Positions 1 through 8,159 of a stretch of DNA of 64,000 nucleotides are shown piece after piece. The notes beneath the pieces were generated by a model. The model did not search any database. It was not told where the DNA came from and saw nothing but the letters and a program-made list of their open reading frames with translations. The stretch comes from JALOLG01 sp963776935 (GTDB lineage Bacteria; Actinomycetota; Acidimicrobiia; Acidimicrobiales; Ilumatobacteraceae): the NCBI GenBank assembly GCA_963776935.1, contig CAVZOP010000015.1, forward strand, positions 558,001 through 622,000. The letters are read 5' to 3'. The position numbers were made by a program, and so were the translations under genes. Position 1 is the stretch's first letter. Each line of letters opens with the position of its first letter.

Positions 1-1287
1 ACCGCATCGGGGAGCGCGCCGCACTCGCCGAACGCCTCTCCCAGGGCGGTCCACACGTCACCCCGCCGGTCCCAGGGACTGGTGGCGAGCTCATGGAGCG
101 TGCGGACCTCGGCGGCGATGCTGTCGCGGTCCGCCCCGGGATCCCCGGCGCGGATCGCCAGCGCGCCGAGCGCCCGTACCAACTCTTCGGCCGACACCGG
201 ACGGCTCGCCGACGACGCGCGGGCGCGCGCCGCCGACAGCCGGAACGCCGGGTCTCCATAGCACTGGTAGGCGGCCCATGTGTTCGTCGCGCCGCCGTCG
301 ATCTGGTGGGCGGCGACACGCGCCGCGCGCACCGCCCCCCCGAACGTCTCACCGCCGAGCATCCGGTCGTAGAACACCCTGGCGAACTCGGCGGCCGCCC
401 GGTCGTCGACCGACCACCCCGCCGCCACGACGGCCCGCACGCCCATGGCCATCAGCGTGCGCGAGAGGCTGGCGGCGAGCTGGGGTAGGTGCTTGCGCTG
501 GAAGCCCGGGCTCGACGACAGCTTTTCGTCGGACGCGGCCGAGCCGTCCCCTTCGAGGAGCTCGGTGCCGACGCTGCCGAGGTGGCAGCAGTTCAAGAAC
601 ACCAGGCTCGGCGGGCGGCGCATCTGGCCGATCTCCACGGCCGTGAGGTACTGGTCGGGCCCGATGGCCACGCCACCCCAGGGCTCGTCGTCGCGTCCCT
701 TCGGCTCGAACCACCCGTGGGCGGCGATGTGCAGGATCTGGTAGTCGTCGGCGAGCAGCCGCCCGATCACGGCCCCCGCGGCACCCTCGACCGGTGCCGG
801 GTCGTCGAAGACCAGCGAGGCGACGGGGACGCCGGCCGCGGTGAGTTGCTCGACCACCGCCTTGGCCTCGCGGCGCGCTCCCTCCAAGCGGGGGAATCGG
901 GCGCCGGCGGGTGGATCGCCGATGACGAGCGCGCGGGGGTGCACCGCCGAGATGTCACCCACCGGCCGATCGATCAGCTTGAGCTGACGTACGAGGCCCA
1001 TCCGCTTCACCAACGGCTCCGGCCCGGTGAGCGCCGAGCGATCGGCGAGCGCCTCCCAGGGGATGTCGGCCGTCTCGTCGTCGACGACGAGCACGAGGTT
1101 CTCGACCGACGCCAACTCCCGCTTCAAGTCGTTCGGGAGCAGCAGCTCGAATAACGCTACGTTCACCGTGCCGTCGACGCGCGCCGACCCGACGGCGTCG
1201 CGCACCATCTTCCCGACGAGGCCGTTGTCAACCACGTGCGGCAGCAAGATCGGCTCGGGCGCGGGCTCCGAGCGACGTGAACGTCAG
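1..1287 (-). CDS. CHAT caspase-like protease domain, C-terminal part of the preceding hydrolase protein (frame-shifted; runs off the left edge)
   Basis: This minus-strand frame is open from an in-frame TGA at about 1288 to the window edge and reads as a complete CHAT domain. In order it shows NVALFELLLPNDL, a VLVVDDETADIPWEAL strand with the Trp typical of CHAT, the catalytic-His segment HIAAHGWF near 710-720, the catalytic-Cys segment VFLNCCHLG near 575-600, and the closing WAAYQCYGDPAFR near 240-280. About 80 more residues follow to the edge, so the 3' end is missing. It has no good start of its own. In proteins of this architecture the LTFTSLGARAR stretch that ends the upstream frame continues straight into EPILLPH, so both pieces should be one protein separated by a frameshift between 1228 and 1287. 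CHAT proteins are caspase-like proteases, several of them bacterial immunity effectors; the substrate here is unknown. Confidence 0.8.
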
Positions 1288-4200
1288 GCCCACCCGACCC
1301 TCGCCGTCCTTCTTTCCGGGCCCGGTGACGAGGAGACGCCGCCACATGCCCGCCCCGTACTCGGCCGTCGGTGCCGACGGCCGGCCGCCCTCGCCCACCT
1401 CGAGCCGTTCGGCAGGCCGTAGCGTGCCGCCGGCCTGCAGCGAGACGGGGAGGTAGCGCTCGATGTCGCGAACGATCCGGGCCGCGTCCTCGGCCCGCTG
1501 GCGGTACAGCTCGACGATCTCGAGGTGATCGATGTGCACCGGCCGCTCCGTCTGCGAAGCGGCGAGCTCGCGGTTGGCGAGCAGCACGCCTTCGACGAGC
1601 GAGCTCACCACAGTGGGGACCTGCAGCCCGTCCGGGCCGTAGCTGCCGACCAGCACGGTCGAGAGCCCGACGCAGACGGGCGTAGCCGCGGCCGCGTCGA
1701 GCAAGGGCGGCGGGACCGAAGCGAGGGCGTGCTCGACGGCGGCGTTGTGCAGCGCCCTTGCGAGCGCGGTGGGCGTGAGATCCCCCATCTCGCCGAGGCC
1801 GACCACGGACACCCCGGCGAACCCTTCCCGCCCGTCGCCATCGGACGGCACGACCCGGAGCACGTCGTTCGGAGTCAATGGATAGCGGCCGAGCACCTGA
1901 CGCGCCGTCAGCCGGCCACCGAGCAGGCGATCGGCCCACTCCTCGGCTCCGCCGAACGGCGTCCCGGCGTAGTGACCGAGCACGACCAGATGGCTGGCGT
2001 GTTCGAGGCTGGCGTGTCGCACCGTGACCCGGAGGCTGGGTGCCGGTCCGTCGACGAGGGGCAGCGTCCCGAGCCAGCTGCTGGTGGCTTCGTCGACGTA
2101 CTGCTTGGCGATGGTCGCCCGCTGCTGGGCGCTCGGCGCGCGCCCCCGTACGACGGCCGCGAGCGGCACGGGGTCGATCGGCGACGGCAGTTCGAGCTCG
2201 TCGCCCGTCACCCAACCGACCGTGCTCGGGCCGCGGCGAGCCGCGGCGGGCGGCTCGGTCGGCAGGACGTCCGTCGCCCCGGTGCTCAGCAGCTCCGACA
2301 CCGCGGCGACGACCGTGCGGTCCTTCGGCAGGCCGCCGTGGTCGGCCCTGGCGTACCACACCTTCGTGAGCGCCGGCTCCCCCGTCGCGTCGCGGCCGAT
2401 GCCGGCGTCGTGGGTGACCAGGCCGTCACCCGCTCGGGTCAGCTGGAACTGGAACCGACCGGGTCGCTCGACACGAATCTTGGCCGGTGTGTCGTGGCCG
2501 GCGCCGGCGACGTAGAGCATCCGGTCCGGGTCGAATCCGTCGGCGGCCAGTTCGGTGTGGATCTGTCGTGCCTCGTCGAGCAACGACGGCCGCACCTGGT
2601 TCTCCGCCCAGGCGGCCGGGTCGTACAGCCGAGCGTGGGCGCTGTCGGGCTCCGGCAGGTCGGGTGACGGCAGGAGTTGATAGGCACCGGGGAAGCTGGC
2701 AACGACCTCTTGCACCTCGTCGATGTTGTTGCGCAGGTCGAGCCGAGCGAGCCAGCGCACCATCTTGTTCTGGGCGGTGAGCGCCGTGACGATCGACAAC
2801 GACCCCAGCGACGGCGTGCCGAGCATCACGAGCCGTCCGCCCCGAGAACCGTCGTCGCGGTCGAGCAGGCGGTCCCACGACGTGCGATGGCGCGCTCGCA
2901 GCATGCGGCACACGAGGCCGCCCATCGAGTGGGCGACGAGATGAGCCGGCTTGTCCCACTCGTCGATGCGTTGGGCGAGGCGTTCGGCGGCGACGTCGAG
3001 CCCGAGCCGCCAGTCGTACGGCATCGGCACCACGTCCCACGCGGTGTCGAGGCCCATGATCAGCGGGAGGTAGACGCGGTAGAGGCCGTCGGCGCTCACC
3101 GCGTCACCGGCCGGATGCCGCAGACGCCGGAACTCACCGTTGGCCAGGCGCAGCGGGTTGATCCAGACCCGATCGCTGTGACCGCCCTGCTCGTGCACCG
3201 ACAACAGCGAGCCCATGATCCCGTGGAGCACGAACACACGGCCCGACTTGGGCCCCGCGGCACCTCGCGCGAACCGGTCGACATCGATCGCCCCGACCTG
3301 CATCTCGAGCGCCCGCCGATCACGCTCGGGCAGGGCTCGGATGGCGGCCCGCACACCGTCGAGATCCCCGGCGGCGAGCCGCTCGTCGACGTCGGCCAGC
3401 GGGTCGGGCTCCTCGGTGCCGGCGAACGCCACCGATCCCGACGTCCCGGCCAGCGTCGTCATCGGCGCCGCCGGCGCCGCCCGCAGCACGGATTCGTCGG
3501 CGCCGAACCAGCGCTCGAAAGCGGCGATCACATCGGCCGCGGTCCAGAACGACGAGTGGTCGACGCCGCGGGCTGCCGGCAGCACGACCCGCTCGGCGAT
3601 CGGGAACCCGGTTGCGCCGTTCCACTGGTAGCTGCTCCGCGTGGGAACGATGAGGTCGTTCGGTGCGTGATCGAAGACGCGGTCGAACAGCGCGTCGCGG
3701 GCGATGCGGGCCAGGCCACTCCCACGCGGCGGCTCGTAGTCGGCGGCGATGGCGCGATAGCGGGCGGTGACGGGTCGGGGCTTGTTGAGTTGGGCGAGGA
3801 ACCCGTCGTCGTCACCTTCTGCCGCTCGCATCGCCATGAGACCGTCGAGGCCCTTCATCGCCCCGACCGCCAGCTGCTTCACCACCCCGACGATGCCCGT
3901 GATGGTGTCGAGCACCGGGCTGGCCGGGTTGTCCGGCACGAGGTCAGCGATGTTCGTCAGGGCGTCGACCAGGCTGCCGAGATGATCGGGGTCGGCGAGC
4001 GGCGTGCCGTGGTTGGGTGTCGCCACGAACACCACCTGACGGACGCGCAGACGTCCGGCGTCGATGTCGACGTCATCGGGACGCTCGCTCAGCATTCGGG
4101 CGACGAGCCCGCCGCTCGAGTGGGCGAGCACGTCGACGACGAGCCCGGCGTCGGCCGGCACGATCTCGGCCAGACGACGGCAGTTCCCGACCGGGTCGAC

Positions 4201-4992
4201 CGACAGCGTGGGATGGTCGAAGGCGAACACGCGACCCTCGTAGCGCTCGTGGAGGCGGGCGACGACCTCGTCGGGGAGCCGGCCGAACCCCGAATGGGTG
4301 AGGCTGTTGGCACCGTGGATGAGCAGCAGCGCCGGGCCGGCGGCCATGCCTCGCAGCTCGGCATCGTCGAGCGGACGCACCGCCGGCGAGCGGTGGTCGG
4401 CCGGCGTGAACGAACGGAGCAGGTGGGGCCTGGCGCCCGCCTCCCACCGGCTCACGAAGTAGTCACCGACCTCACCTGCCACCTTGTCGATGAGGTCGAA
4501 GGCGAGAACGTGCAGTGCCTTCTTCGCCAGCCGGCCGACGAGGCCTCTCGACGGCCCGGCGTCGTCGCCGTCGTCGTCCGATCCGGTCGTCGCCACGTTG
4601 ATCGTGAACGTGGTGCCTGCCGCCGCGCCGCGGCGCCGTGGCGCGCCGGGTGTGACTGCGTCGGGGAGGACCCACCGAAAGGCGCCGGCATCCTCGACCA
4701 GGAGCACTTGGCCGCGACCGGGCGGCAGCGGCGGCGCGGTCAGCGTGACCGAAGCCGCGGTGTCGGGTTGCACCGGTTCCCCACCTCGTCGTGGCGCCCG
4801 GGTGACGGCCGTCGGCTGCGCTTCAACCGTGGCGCCGGCCACCTCGTCGAGCCCGGCCGCGGCGAAGGCCGCGCCGATCGACCCCGACGCCGCGGATCGT
4901 TCCGGGAGCGCGACGTTCACCAGCCCACCGGTTGCTGCGAGGTGGAGCCCTCCCACCTCGATCGGTGCACCGTCCGGCTCCAGCTCGGTCAT
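1228..4992 (-). CDS. Large protein with two alpha/beta-hydrolase (lipase/LCAT-like) domains, upstream half of the CHAT protein
   Basis: The start is ATG at 4992, preceded by GGGAGGCAGG. After about 200 variable residues comes a first alpha/beta-hydrolase: LLLIHGAN (about residue 220), nucleophile elbow AHSSGG (about 290), and a likely Asp (NDLIVPT) and His (VDHSSFW). A second hydrolase of LCAT/PGAP1 type follows: FVLHGIMGS (about 585), a PYDWR segment, elbow AHSMGG (about 685), acid in GDGLVT and His in RADHGG. About 300 further residues lead to the CHAT domain. The frame stops at TGA 1228 while the CHAT sequence carries on in the neighbouring frame. A helix-turn-helix gene lies 34 bp upstream on the same strand, probably co-transcribed. 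Function is inferred only: a hydrolase/protease multidomain effector or signalling protein, with no signal peptide seen. Confidence 0.85.
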   Translation of the reverse strand: MTELEPDGAPIEVGGLHLAATGGLVNVALPERSAASGSIGAAFAAAGLDEVAGATVEAQPTAVTRAPRRGGEPVQPDTAASVTLTAPPLPPGRGQVLLVEDAGAFRWVLPDAVTPGAPRRRGAAAGTTFTINVATTGSDDDGDDAGPSRGLVGRLAKKALHVLAFDLIDKVAGEVGDYFVSRWEAGARPHLLRSFTPADHRSPAVRPLDDAELRGMAAGPALLLIHGANSLTHSGFGRLPDEVVARLHERYEGRVFAFDHPTLSVDPVGNCRRLAEIVPADAGLVVDVLAHSSGGLVARMLSERPDDVDIDAGRLRVRQVVFVATPNHGTPLADPDHLGSLVDALTNIADLVPDNPASPVLDTITGIVGVVKQLAVGAMKGLDGLMAMRAAEGDDDGFLAQLNKPRPVTARYRAIAADYEPPRGSGLARIARDALFDRVFDHAPNDLIVPTRSSYQWNGATGFPIAERVVLPAARGVDHSSFWTAADVIAAFERWFGADESVLRAAPAAPMTTLAGTSGSVAFAGTEEPDPLADVDERLAAGDLDGVRAAIRALPERDRRALEMQVGAIDVDRFARGAAGPKSGRVFVLHGIMGSLLSVHEQGGHSDRVWINPLRLANGEFRRLRHPAGDAVSADGLYRVYLPLIMGLDTAWDVVPMPYDWRLGLDVAAERLAQRIDEWDKPAHLVAHSMGGLVCRMLRARHRTSWDRLLDRDDGSRGGRLVMLGTPSLGSLSIVTALTAQNKMVRWLARLDLRNNIDEVQEVVASFPGAYQLLPSPDLPEPDSAHARLYDPAAWAENQVRPSLLDEARQIHTELAADGFDPDRMLYVAGAGHDTPAKIRVERPGRFQFQLTRAGDGLVTHDAGIGRDATGEPALTKVWYARADHGGLPKDRTVVAAVSELLSTGATDVLPTEPPAAARRGPSTVGWVTGDELELPSPIDPVPLAAVVRGRAPSAQQRATIAKQYVDEATSSWLGTLPLVDGPAPSLRVTVRHASLEHASHLVVLGHYAGTPFGGAEEWADRLLGGRLTARQVLGRYPLTPNDVLRVVPSDGDGREGFAGVSVVGLGEMGDLTPTALARALHNAAVEHALASVPPPLLDAAAATPVCVGLSTVLVGSYGPDGLQVPTVVSSLVEGVLLANRELAASQTERPVHIDHLEIVELYRQRAEDAARIVRDIERYLPVSLQAGGTLRPAERLEVGEGGRPSAPTAEYGAGMWRRLLVTGPGKKDGEGRVGLTFTSLGARARADLAAARG

Positions 4993-5026
4993 CCCTGCCT
5001 CCCCATGCTCCCAGCAGTGGCGCACC

Positions 5027-5515
5027 CTAGTTGTGCACGTCACGCACCGTTTCCGGAAAACCACTACTGGTCTCGGAAGCGTCCGGGAACAACGTCAGCG
5101 AGAGCAGCATGCGGCGACGCCCGCCGTCGGGTTCGTTGGCGCGGAGCGGTTCGATGAGCTCGGTCCATCGGGCCGCGGCCTCGGTGAGCTCCTCGTCGGT
5201 CAACCACAGCGGGATCTGCTCGTACAGCATCCGATCGAGCCCGCGTTCGGAACTGTGCTCGCACCCGGCCGCGCGGAGATGGCGCTCGAAACCGGCGAGG
5301 AGTGAACCCAGGAAGGTGGCGAAGTACCGCACGTGGTCGTCGGTCGTCGCCGACGCGAACGCGGCCGGTCCCAGCTCGGCGGCGGACTCGACCACCGCGT
5401 AGGTGCGTTCGATCCCTCCCCGCACGGCACGCTCGTCGGTCACGCGCAGGATGCCGGCGTCGACGAGGCGGGAGACGTGGCGGTAGAGCGACGCCTGCGG
5501 GACGTCGCTCAGCAC
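5027..5515 (-). CDS. Winged-helix transcriptional regulator (ArsR/PadR-like fold)
   Basis: The protein shows a winged-helix core (VPQASLYRHVSRLVDAGIL, then a wing with VRGGIERTYAV) and a helical C-terminal part with PLWLTDEEL and a GRRRMLLSLTLFP ending. This is common in actinobacterial HTH regulators of about 180-200 residues. The GTG start used here is too late: homologous-looking sequence (PIVGRRLTTQQLKDV) extends about 20 residues further upstream in the same frame, where I see no ATG, GTG or TTG, so the true start is unresolved (possibly CTG near 5560, or a sequence error). It overlaps the divergent hydrolase promoter and lies 34 bp ahead of the hydrolase-CHAT gene, which it may control along with itself. 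Confidence 0.75.
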   Translation of the reverse strand: MLSDVPQASLYRHVSRLVDAGILRVTDERAVRGGIERTYAVVESAAELGPAAFASATTDDHVRYFATFLGSLLAGFERHLRAAGCEHSSERGLDRMLYEQIPLWLTDEELTEAAARWTELIEPLRANEPDGGRRRMLLSLTLFPDASETSSGFPETVRDVHN

Positions 5516-5559
5516 GTCCTTGAGCTGTTGGGTCGTGAGCCGGCGGCCGACGATCGGCA

Positions 5560-6462
5560 GTGACGACGACGGAGCACCCCATCGACGTGTGCTCCGGTGC
5601 CACGCGGTTGAGGGGCACGGTCGCGCTGCCCGCTTCGGCCGGTCCTCGTCCGGGCGCCCTGCTGCTCAGCGGTTCGGGCCCGTTGGACCGTGACTCCAAC
5701 ACCAAGCGGATGCGGCTCGACGTCTCGAAGGCCGTTGCCGCCGGCCTGCTGTCGAACGGCATCGCCTCGCTGCGCTACGACAAGCGCGGGATCGGCCAGT
5801 CCGCAGGCGACTACCTGTCCACCGGCTTCGACGACGAGACGGCCGACGCTCGGGCGGCGCTGGATTCGCTGCGCAGCCATCCCGGCATCGATGCCGATCG
5901 GGTGATCGTGATCGGCCACTCGGCGGGCGCCACGATCGCGATGCGACTCGCCACATCGTCGATCCCGCCCGCCGGCTACGTGTTCCTGGCCGGGTCGGCG
6001 ATGACCGGCCAGCAGGTGATGGAGTGGCAGACCCGCCGGATCGCGGCGACCCTGCGCCGGCCGCGCCAGGCGCAACGCTTCGAGCACCGTCAAGCGCGAC
6101 ACCGGCGCCGGCTCCTGGGATCGACCACCGACACCGTCCGCCTCGCCGTCGTCCGCTGGAACGCCCGCTGGTTGAGGGAGTACATGGCCTACGACCCCAC
6201 CGAGGTCCTGGCGATCATCGATCGACCCGTCCTCGCCATCACCGGCGCCAACGACATCCAGGTCGACTGCGGCGACGTCGCCAGGTTCGGTGAGATCGTC
6301 ACGGGCCGCTTCGACGGCGAGGTCCCGGACGACCTCACCCACATCCTCCGGCGCGATCCCGGACCGCCGAGCCTGGGCGCCTATCGCCAGCAGTTGCGCC
6401 GACCGGTCGACCCGTGGGTCGTCGACCGCATCAGCGCCTGGGCTCGATCGCACCTGTTGTGA
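5560..6462 (+). CDS. Alpha/beta-hydrolase (dienelactone hydrolase-like)
   Basis: This 300-residue cytoplasmic hydrolase begins with GTG. Visible landmarks are LLLSGSGPLDRDSN (oxyanion region), YDKRGIGQS, the nucleophile elbow IGHSAGA with catalytic Ser, LAITGANDIQVD with the likely acid, and DDLTHILR with the likely His, so the triad is complete. Such enzymes cleave small esters or lactones; the substrate cannot be read from sequence. It is divergent from the HTH gene, with only about 44 bp between them, and is followed after a 20-bp palindrome by a MarR-GNAT gene on the same strand. Confidence 0.85.
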   Translation: MTTTEHPIDVCSGATRLRGTVALPASAGPRPGALLLSGSGPLDRDSNTKRMRLDVSKAVAAGLLSNGIASLRYDKRGIGQSAGDYLSTGFDDETADARAALDSLRSHPGIDADRVIVIGHSAGATIAMRLATSSIPPAGYVFLAGSAMTGQQVMEWQTRRIAATLRRPRQAQRFEHRQARHRRRLLGSTTDTVRLAVVRWNARWLREYMAYDPTEVLAIIDRPVLAITGANDIQVDCGDVARFGEIVTGRFDGEVPDDLTHILRRDPGPPSLGAYRQQLRRPVDPWVVDRISAWARSHLL

Positions 6463-6482
6463 TCTCTGACTAAAGTCAGAGA
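6463..6482. promoter_or_regulatory. Perfect 20-bp palindrome abutting the MarR-GNAT start codon
   Basis: TCTCTGACT-AA-AGTCAGAGA fills the whole gap between the hydrolase stop (6462) and the ATG at 6483. Nine-base perfect arms around a 2-bp centre are the geometry of a MarR dimer operator, so autoregulation by the following gene is the simplest reading. No Shine-Dalgarno sequence fits in the gap, so translation is either coupled to the hydrolase or leaderless. Confidence 0.7.
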
Positions 6483-7409
6483 ATGGTCAGGCCAACGATC
6501 GATACCGGCGCCATCGACACGCTGATGATCAGGCGCGTGCGGCGCTTCAACCGGACCGTCACCCAGCGCGTCGGCGCACTCGACGACCGATTCCTCGCCC
6601 GTGACCGCCCGCTCGGCGAAGCCCGCGTGCTGTGGGAGATCGGCGACGACGGCTGCGATGTGCGTTCCCTGCGATCGCGGCTCGACCTCGACTCCGGATA
6701 CCTCAGCCGTCTGCTGCGGTCACTGGAAGGAGACGGGCTGATCACGGTCGGACCGAGCGAGTCGGACCGGCGCGTGCGCACGGCGCGCCTCACGGCCGCC
6801 GGAGCCGCCGAGCGGGCGGTGCTCGACCGCCGCAGCGACGAGCTGGCGGCATCGTTGCTCGAACCACTGAACGCGGCCCAACAGGCCCGGCTCGTGGCCG
6901 CGATGGGCGACGTCGAGCGCCTGCTGACGGCGGCGATCGTCGAGATCGCCCCCGTCGATCCACTCGAGCCGGCGGCTCAGCACTGCCTGCGCTCGTACTT
7001 CAGCGAGCTCGACCGGCGGTTCGACAACGGATTCGAGCCGGAGCTGAGCCTGCCCGCCGAGGAACTTCGACCCCCGGCCGGCGTGTTCATGCTCGCGTCG
7101 CTGCGCTCGGAGCCGATTGGCTGCGGCGCCCTGAGGTTCCACGACGGGCAACCGACCGAGATCAAGCGGATGTGGGTCGCCGAGTCGGCACGCGGTCTCG
7201 GCATCGGCCGGCGGTTGTTGGACGAGCTCGAGGCCCACGCCGCGCGGCTCGGCAGCACGACCGTCCGGCTCGACACGAACCGCTCGCTCACCGAGGCACT
7301 GGCGATGTACCGCTCGGCCGGGTACGTCGAGATCGAGCGGTTCGGCGGCGAGATCTACGCCCACCACTGGTTCGAGAAGCAACTCACCGTCCAGCCCGTC
7401 TCGGAGTGA
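6483..7409 (+). CDS. MarR-family regulator fused to a GNAT N-acetyltransferase
   Basis: Residues about 1-145 form a MarR winged helix (ARVLWEIGDDGCDVRSLRSRL, then LDSGYLSRLLRSLEGDGLI and the wing with SESDRRVRTARLT). Residues about 150-305 form a GNAT domain with the acetyl-CoA loop VAESARGLGIGRRLLDELE and a closing MYRSAGYVEIERF. MarR-GNAT fusions are a known actinobacterial architecture. The acyl acceptor is unknown; either a ligand or the hydrolase substrate could be the signal. The perfect palindrome directly before the start implies self-regulation, probably together with the upstream hydrolase. It ends 6 bp from the convergent ParA-like gene. Confidence 0.9.
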   Translation: MVRPTIDTGAIDTLMIRRVRRFNRTVTQRVGALDDRFLARDRPLGEARVLWEIGDDGCDVRSLRSRLDLDSGYLSRLLRSLEGDGLITVGPSESDRRVRTARLTAAGAAERAVLDRRSDELAASLLEPLNAAQQARLVAAMGDVERLLTAAIVEIAPVDPLEPAAQHCLRSYFSELDRRFDNGFEPELSLPAEELRPPAGVFMLASLRSEPIGCGALRFHDGQPTEIKRMWVAESARGLGIGRRLLDELEAHAARLGSTTVRLDTNRSLTEALAMYRSAGYVEIERFGGEIYAHHWFEKQLTVQPVSE

Positions 7410-7415
7410 GGTCGG

Positions 7416-8159
7416 TCAGGCCCACAGCCGCGCCGCGACGTCGGCCCAGAGTTGGCGGAACGCGAGCGCCGACGGACTGGCCGGCGCGTAGACGGCGACG
7501 GGAGCCCGTTCGACTCCCATCAGTTCGACGGCGCTGGCGTTCGGGATGACGGTGGGAAGGAAGCCGGGAGTGTCCCGCATCAGCGTGATGACGAGTTCGC
7601 GTTGCAGCTTCTTACGACGATCGACCATCGAGGCGAACGGCAAGATGGTGGGCCGCGTCGCCTCATCGGCCAGGAAGTCGGAGAGCTGATCGAGCGTCCG
7701 CGTCGACAATGTGGTCGGGATCGTCGGCACGAGAAGCGCATCGACGGCCGCGAACACGCTCTCGCTGGTCAGCGTGACGCCCGGCGGACAATCGAGGATC
7801 GCCACGTCGTACAGGTCGGCGACGGGGTCCAAGAGCGCGGCGAGACGTCGAGTCGGCCGTTTCATGTCGCCGAGGTGCAGGTCGAGATAGCGGAGCGAGA
7901 AGTCGGCGGGGACCATGTGGAGCCCCAGGTGATCGGTCGCATGGACGTTGCTCGCCAGTGTCCCCTCTTCGCCCATGAGTCGCACGACGCCGCCCTTGAC
8001 GACGGGCTTCACACGGAAGAAGAAGCTGGCCGCGCCTTGCGGGTCGATGTCCCAGAGCAGCACGCGGGCGCCCGACCGCGCCGCCTCGTATGCGAGATTC
8101 ACCGCCGAGGTGGTCTTTCCGACGCCACCTTTGATGCTGTACGTGGCGAGGGTCTTCAT
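7416..8159 (-). CDS. ParA/MinD-family ATPase
   Basis: This 247-residue protein has the deviant Walker A motif KGGVGKTT at its N-terminus, a WDIDPQGAAS switch and YDVAILDCPPGV (Walker B region), all hallmarks of ParA/Soj ATPases that dimerise on ATP. No ParB partner or parS site is visible. Instead the gene is translationally coupled to the CYTH-CHAD gene, whose TGA overlaps this ATG as TGATG, so it may position or regulate a polyphosphate-related complex rather than segregate DNA. An alternative GTG start lies one codon earlier. Confidence 0.88.
   Translation of the reverse strand: MKTLATYSIKGGVGKTTSAVNLAYEAARSGARVLLWDIDPQGAASFFFRVKPVVKGGVVRLMGEEGTLASNVHATDHLGLHMVPADFSLRYLDLHLGDMKRPTRRLAALLDPVADLYDVAILDCPPGVTLTSESVFAAVDALLVPTIPTTLSTRTLDQLSDFLADEATRPTILPFASMVDRRKKLQRELVITLMRDTPGFLPTVIPNASAVELMGVERAPVAVYAPASPSALAFRQLWADVAARLWA

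Noticed and set aside
2677..5157. A plus-strand open frame of over 800 codons opposite the hydrolase-CHAT gene
   Set aside because: Composition is rich in Arg, Gly, His and Pro with no domain; it is the antisense shadow of a well-conserved minus-strand gene in GC-rich DNA.
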